From assembly GCF_017921835.1 (NCBI RefSeq), contig NZ_JAGEMN010000001.1, positions 2,039,874 through 2,103,873 of the forward strand: a DNA stretch of 64,000 nt. Reading direction: 5' to 3'. Below are positions 60,420 to 64,000 of this stretch, piece by piece. The position numbers and the translations under genes are program-made. Every line of letters begins with the position of its first letter. The stretch's first letter is position 1. The notes under the pieces are model-generated. The model made no database searches. It saw nothing but the letters and a program-made list of their open reading frames with translations, and had not been told where the DNA came from. Source of the DNA: Sporosarcina sp. 6E9. GTDB taxonomy: Bacteria; Bacillota; Bacilli; Bacillales_A; Planococcaceae.

Positions 60420-62249
60420 TTAGATAGCCGTGGTTTTACCCTGCAGTTCTACAATCTTCCGATTAGCTAACCCAACAAGTGTGTCTTTAACTTCAACATT
60501 ATCCATATCCGGTAATTTCTCGAGGACGAAGTTCATTTCAGTCAAACTAATCGGCTCCGCCTTCCCAACAAATATCTTAGGAAACACATACTCACTCTGC
60601 CGTTCATTCTCATTCAATAACTCCTCAAACAACTTTTCCCCAGGACGAATCCCTGAATAGTTAATCCCAATCTCATCCTCACTAAACCCTGATAGTTTAA
60701 TAAGATTCTTCGCCAAATCAACAATCTTAACAGGTTCGCCCATATCAAGCACAAAAACTTCCCCACCAGCAGCCAAAGTCCCTGCCTGAATAACAAGCCG
60801 AGATGCTTCCGGAATCGTCATAAAATAACGCGTCATTTCCGGGTCAGTCACCGTAATCGGTCCCCCCTTGGCAATTTGCTCCTTGAACAAAGGAACAACA
60901 CTACCTCTAGATCCAAGAACATTCCCAAACCGAACAGCCGCAAATTTCGTCTCGCTTTTCTTCGCTAGATTTTGAATAATCATCTCCGCAAAGCGTTTCG
61001 TCGCCCCCATAACATTCGGAGGATTAACTGCTTTGTCAGTAGATACCAGAACAAAGTAAGGCACGCCGAAAATGTCCGCCGCTTCCGCAACATTCTTCGT
61101 ACCAAAGATATTATTTTTAACAGCCTCCATCGGATTAGCTTCCATTAAAGGTACATGTTTATGTGCCGCCGCATGATACATAACATCCGGTTTATATTCG
61201 CTAACGATATCAAATATACGATTTCGATCTTTAACATCTGCAATGATTGGAATTATTTCCGTGTCAGGTGAAACTTTTTGCCGCAGTTCCATGTCTATAC
61301 TATAGATAGAACTTTCACCGTGCCCTAATAGAATCAATCGTTTCGGACGGAATTCACTTACCTGTCGACAAATCTCGGAACCTATCGAACCGCCAGCCCC
61401 TGTGACTAGTATGGTTTTATTGGTAAGTTTATCCGCAATTGCTTTTAAATCAAGTTGGACTTCGTCTCTGCCAAGTAAGTCCTCTATTTGAACGTCTTGC
61501 ATATCATTGACGGATACTTTTCCTGTCATTAAATCTTCGATACGTGGCATTGTTTGAGTTTTAATACCTGTTTCAATACATAGCTTCGATAAGTCAGCCA
61601 TTTCTTGCTTCGGTAAGGATGGAATCGCGATGACAATTTTCTCAATATTATTCGCCGCTACCAATGCAGGTATGTTGTTGCCCCCACTGGCTACTTTAAT
61701 ACCGAATATTTCGAGACCGTTTTTTGATTGGTCATCATCTACGAAGAGGACAGGTTTCATGCCAGAATCAGGATTGTTTAGTAGTTGACGAGCTACCATT
61801 GTTCCTGCTTGTCCAGCACCGACAATCATGGTTCTTGTTGTTGCGTTTCCGTTATGATGATTCACGGTGTCACGCATGAGTCGCCAAGATAATCTTGATC
61901 CTCCAATAAGCAGGATATGTAGCATCCAAGTTAAGATGAGCGCGCGTATGTATATATTTTGCACGACAACAAGTTGGACAACCGCGACAACAGCTATCGT
62001 TAATGTTACCGCCTTGAAGATTGATTTTAATTCTCCAATGGATGCATACGCCCATGCTTTACGGTAAAGTCCGTAATGCCATGCGAAGAAATGATGCGCG
62101 ATTTGGATTGTCACGACACTCATGAGTAACGTTTTACTCATAAATATATTGGTCGTAGGATGCAACATATAAAATCCGATGTATATAGAGAATAGGACAA
62201 TCAAGGAGTCGACGAAAACTAAATAGGTCGTTCTTTTTTTAACTGACAA
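60420..62249 (-). CDS. capD: Membrane UDP-GlcNAc 4,6-dehydratase (CapD/PglF-like)
   Basis: 609 residues. Four N-terminal spans and a first nucleotide-binding fold (VGAGQAGTMVARQLL) precede the catalytic SDR domain: VTGAGGSIGSEICRQV, HAAAHKHVPLMEANP, STDKAVNPPNVMGATKR and RFGNVLGSRGSVVPLF. It converts UDP-GlcNAc to the 4-keto-6-deoxy sugar for the first residue. I prefer the TTG at 62249, 9 nt after AAAGGAG, over the longer frame to 62306. Confidence 0.93.
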   Translation of the reverse strand: MSVKKRTTYLVFVDSLIVLFSIYIGFYMLHPTTNIFMSKTLLMSVVTIQIAHHFFAWHYGLYRKAWAYASIGELKSIFKAVTLTIAVVAVVQLVVVQNIYIRALILTWMLHILLIGGSRLSWRLMRDTVNHHNGNATTRTMIVGAGQAGTMVARQLLNNPDSGMKPVLFVDDDQSKNGLEIFGIKVASGGNNIPALVAANNIEKIVIAIPSLPKQEMADLSKLCIETGIKTQTMPRIEDLMTGKVSVNDMQDVQIEDLLGRDEVQLDLKAIADKLTNKTILVTGAGGSIGSEICRQVSEFRPKRLILLGHGESSIYSIDMELRQKVSPDTEIIPIIADVKDRNRIFDIVSEYKPDVMYHAAAHKHVPLMEANPMEAVKNNIFGTKNVAEAADIFGVPYFVLVSTDKAVNPPNVMGATKRFAEMIIQNLAKKSETKFAAVRFGNVLGSRGSVVPLFKEQIAKGGPITVTDPEMTRYFMTIPEASRLVIQAGTLAAGGEVFVLDMGEPVKIVDLAKNLIKLSGFSEDEIGINYSGIRPGEKLFEELLNENERQSEYVFPKIFVGKAEPISLTEMNFVLEKLPDMDNVEVKDTLVGLANRKIVELQGKTTAI

Positions 62250-62349
62250 CAGGGCATTCTCCTTTCTAGTAATTATTACACAGCTTTTCTTGTTATATTC
62301 TCTCATAATAGATACTTTTTACTAGTTTACGATTGTTCATTATAGCATT

Positions 62350-63117
62350 TTAAGGTAATAACTTCCACCATTTCTTCGTTTCTAGTGCATTCGGCTCCAA
62401 TAAAATGAAATCTTCGTTTGTTAAAATTCTATCATTGTTTTCCAACAATATGTCTGCTAAGTCATGTAGTTTTCGTTTATCTAAAAAGTTGAGTCCCTTT
62501 TCAAAATGGAATGGACGGTTGACTGGATTATGTACGTCAGACCCGTATGTGTGTACTAAATTCGCTTCAACGAGTCGTAAAGACAAATTTTGAACTTGTT
62601 TGCCAAAATGCCCAGCAAGACTCCCCGCTGTTATTTGAGAAAGTGCACCGTGGTTAATCAATCTCGCCAGTCGTTCAGGCTTTTGAGCGATGGCACGGTT
62701 TCTTTCTGGGTGTGCAATGATTGGTACTTTATCCATACTTAGAATGCTTTGGATGATGTCCACCGTATAGGTTGGGATTCCGCTTGATGGTAGTTCAAGT
62801 AAGACATATTTAGAGTCCGCAAGTGTCAAAGCTTCTTTCGTTTTCAACTTTTCAACAATGAAGTCTTTTATGCGTAATTCTTGCCCTGCATGCACGATTA
62901 TTGATAAACCTTTTTCTTTACAAATTTCGTTCAACATGCTCGTCTTTTGTAAAACTGTGTCTTTGGGTACGTCAAAATGCGGGCTGTAGGCGTGAGGGGT
63001 AGCGATGATATCTGTAATTCCTTCCGCTACTGCCATTTCTAGTAATTGAACAGATTCTTCAACAGTTTTCGGCCCGTCATCAACTCCGGGTAAAATATGT
63101 GAATGTATATCTACCAT
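62350..63117 (-). CDS. capC: PHP-family tyrosine-protein phosphatase (CpsB/CapC)
   Basis: 255 residues. PHP motifs MVDIHSHILPGVDDGP, TPHAYSPHF, AGQELRI, IAHPERNR and GSDVHN give the expected set of metal ligands. It dephosphorylates the BY-kinase and so controls capsule chain length and export. It lies 64 nt after the kinase gene in the same operon. ATG is preceded by GGAGGGATTCAAATG. Confidence 0.93.
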   Translation of the reverse strand: MVDIHSHILPGVDDGPKTVEESVQLLEMAVAEGITDIIATPHAYSPHFDVPKDTVLQKTSMLNEICKEKGLSIIVHAGQELRIKDFIVEKLKTKEALTLADSKYVLLELPSSGIPTYTVDIIQSILSMDKVPIIAHPERNRAIAQKPERLARLINHGALSQITAGSLAGHFGKQVQNLSLRLVEANLVHTYGSDVHNPVNRPFHFEKGLNFLDKRKLHDLADILLENNDRILTNEDFILLEPNALETKKWWKLLP

Positions 63118-63181
63118 TTGAATCCCTCCGTTGGCATTAAGTGTTCGATTTGAAAAAGAGTAAACAGGGAATTACACCCAT

Positions 63182-63892
63182 TTACTCTCCCGTTCCGTAG
63201 TATTGGTAGTAATAATGATCTTTATCTAATTCAAAGTTATTCAATACAGCTCCGAGAATCTTCGCTTGTGAAGAGAAAAGCGCTTCTTTTGCCTTGATGA
63301 TATTTTCTTTTTCAGTTTCGCCGGCACTTAATACGAGTACAGTACCGTCACATTTATTCGACATGATTTGCGCATCAGTAACTGATAATACAGGCGGTGC
63401 ATCAAAAATAATCACATCATATTTGTTTTTCATCTGGTCCATTAGTTTATCCATCGTTTGCGATCCGAGCAGTTCTGCAGGGTTCGGCGGAATCGGTCCG
63501 CATGTAATAATGTCAAGCCCTTCTGTATCGCTAGGGTTGATGACTTCAGAAAGGTCCGCTTGGCGTGTAAGAAGGTTTGATAAACCTACTGTGTTTGTCA
63601 AGTGGAATGTGTAATGAACGGTCGGCTTTCTCATGTCAGCATCGACAAGCAGAACGCGTTTGCCTTCTTGCGCAAAAACGACAGCAGTGTTTGCTGATAT
63701 TGTCGACTTTCCGTCACCAGGGGATGCGGAAGTTACGAGTAATGTTTTAAGTTCACCATCGGGTAGTGAAAAGTTGATATTGGTACGCATTGTACGAAAT
63801 TGTTCGGATACCACTGATTTGGGGTTGACACTTGTAACGACTTTACGCGCCGCTGTTTGGACTGTTTTTTTCTTTCTCGCTTTTCTCACCAT
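63182..63892 (-). CDS. capB: BY-family tyrosine kinase (CpsD/CapB)
   Basis: 236 residues. Walker A ASPGDGKST (about 57-65), Walker A' LLVDADMRKP (81-90) and Walker B VIIFDAPP (160-167) define the bacterial tyrosine kinase. The C-terminus has the autophosphorylated Tyr cluster DHYYYQYYGTGE. It needs the CapA-type membrane activator encoded just upstream. ATG lies 2 nt after the upstream stop, with GGGGGAGAAGG before it. Confidence 0.95.
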   Translation of the reverse strand: MVRKARKKKTVQTAARKVVTSVNPKSVVSEQFRTMRTNINFSLPDGELKTLLVTSASPGDGKSTISANTAVVFAQEGKRVLLVDADMRKPTVHYTFHLTNTVGLSNLLTRQADLSEVINPSDTEGLDIITCGPIPPNPAELLGSQTMDKLMDQMKNKYDVIIFDAPPVLSVTDAQIMSNKCDGTVLVLSAGETEKENIIKAKEALFSSQAKILGAVLNNFELDKDHYYYQYYGTGE

Positions 63893-63894
63893 TT

Positions 63895-64000
63895 TTACCT
63901 TCTCCCCCTTCCTCTTCTTTGTTTAACTTCGACTTTCATTTTCGCGATGTCGCTATCTGGTATCGGACTGATTAAGCCGATGATTGGTAAGTTTAATATT
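63895..64000 (-). CDS. capA: Chain-length determinant/kinase activator (CapA/Wzz), 3' partial
   Basis: The last 34 codons of a gene that continues beyond the window: LPIIGLISPIPDSDIAKM followed by a very basic tail ending RGRGRR. The LP-x-IG-x-I-P pattern and position directly before the BY-kinase fit the cytoplasmic tail of a Wzz/CapA-type protein. Start and membrane spans are not visible. Confidence 0.7.
   Translation of the reverse strand, partial: ILNLPIIGLISPIPDSDIAKMKVEVKQRRGRGRR

Overview
This window looks like chromosome from a low-to-moderate GC, spore-former-type Firmicute in the Bacillales, most likely a Sporosarcina/Planococcaceae-like organism. The grounds are strong AGGAGG ribosome binding sites with frequent GTG/TTG starts, a ComK homologue, an AraR-type GntR/LacI regulator, a TPP-riboswitch-controlled thi operon and Gram-positive CapA/B/C-type capsule regulators. 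The genus is inferred from general resemblance, not from a database match. I saw no rRNA, tRNA or CRISPR array.

Layout. 0-8 kb holds transport and housekeeping genes: the end of a PTS-IIC-like permease, a TctA-type permease with a small partner, an alpha/beta hydrolase, an ABC exporter pair, an SGNH hydrolase and an HD-domain nucleotidase. 8-15 kb is an L-arabinose locus (araB-araD-araA, then araE) divergent from araR, with a recognisable promoter, AraR-like operator and cre site. 15-18 kb is a TPP riboswitch followed by tenI-thiS-thiG-thiF. 18-31 kb is accessory: small membrane proteins and lipoproteins, a sigma factor, an MscS-family channel, a secreted subtilisin and, right after it, an RNPP-type (PlcR/NprR-like) regulator whose 3' end overlaps a small exported peptide gene, a probable peptide quorum-sensing pair. 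31-43 kb holds membrane and lipoproteins, a PIG-L deacetylase/acyltransferase pair, an orphan glycine-betaine binding protein, a ComK homologue, a segmental duplication with truncated genes and a DUF4062 protein. 43-48 kb is a graveyard of decayed transposases (IS110, IS21, IS4) around an ART-like protein and a relic of a nucleotide-sugar dehydrogenase. 48-64 kb is one long minus-strand capsule cluster whose right half follows the logic of Staphylococcus aureus type 5/8 capsule (D-FucNAc initiation, L-FucNAc addition) and whose AT-rich left half holds the variable glycosyltransferases, Wzy, Wzx and LicD.

The most striking structure is a family of intergenic repeats of about 148 bp: ten near-full-length copies and about ten decayed ones. 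Each has outer inverted ends (AGGTACCTGTGCAAG ... CTTGCACAGGTACCT) and an inner GGGATATCGAC/GTCGATATCCC hairpin flanked by A and T runs, which looks like a bidirectional terminator. Every copy lies in the same orientation on the + strand whatever the direction of neighbouring genes, and none lies in the capsule cluster. The second main novelty candidate is the RNPP regulator/peptide pair at 29.3-30.8 kb with its 22-bp palindromic promoter element.
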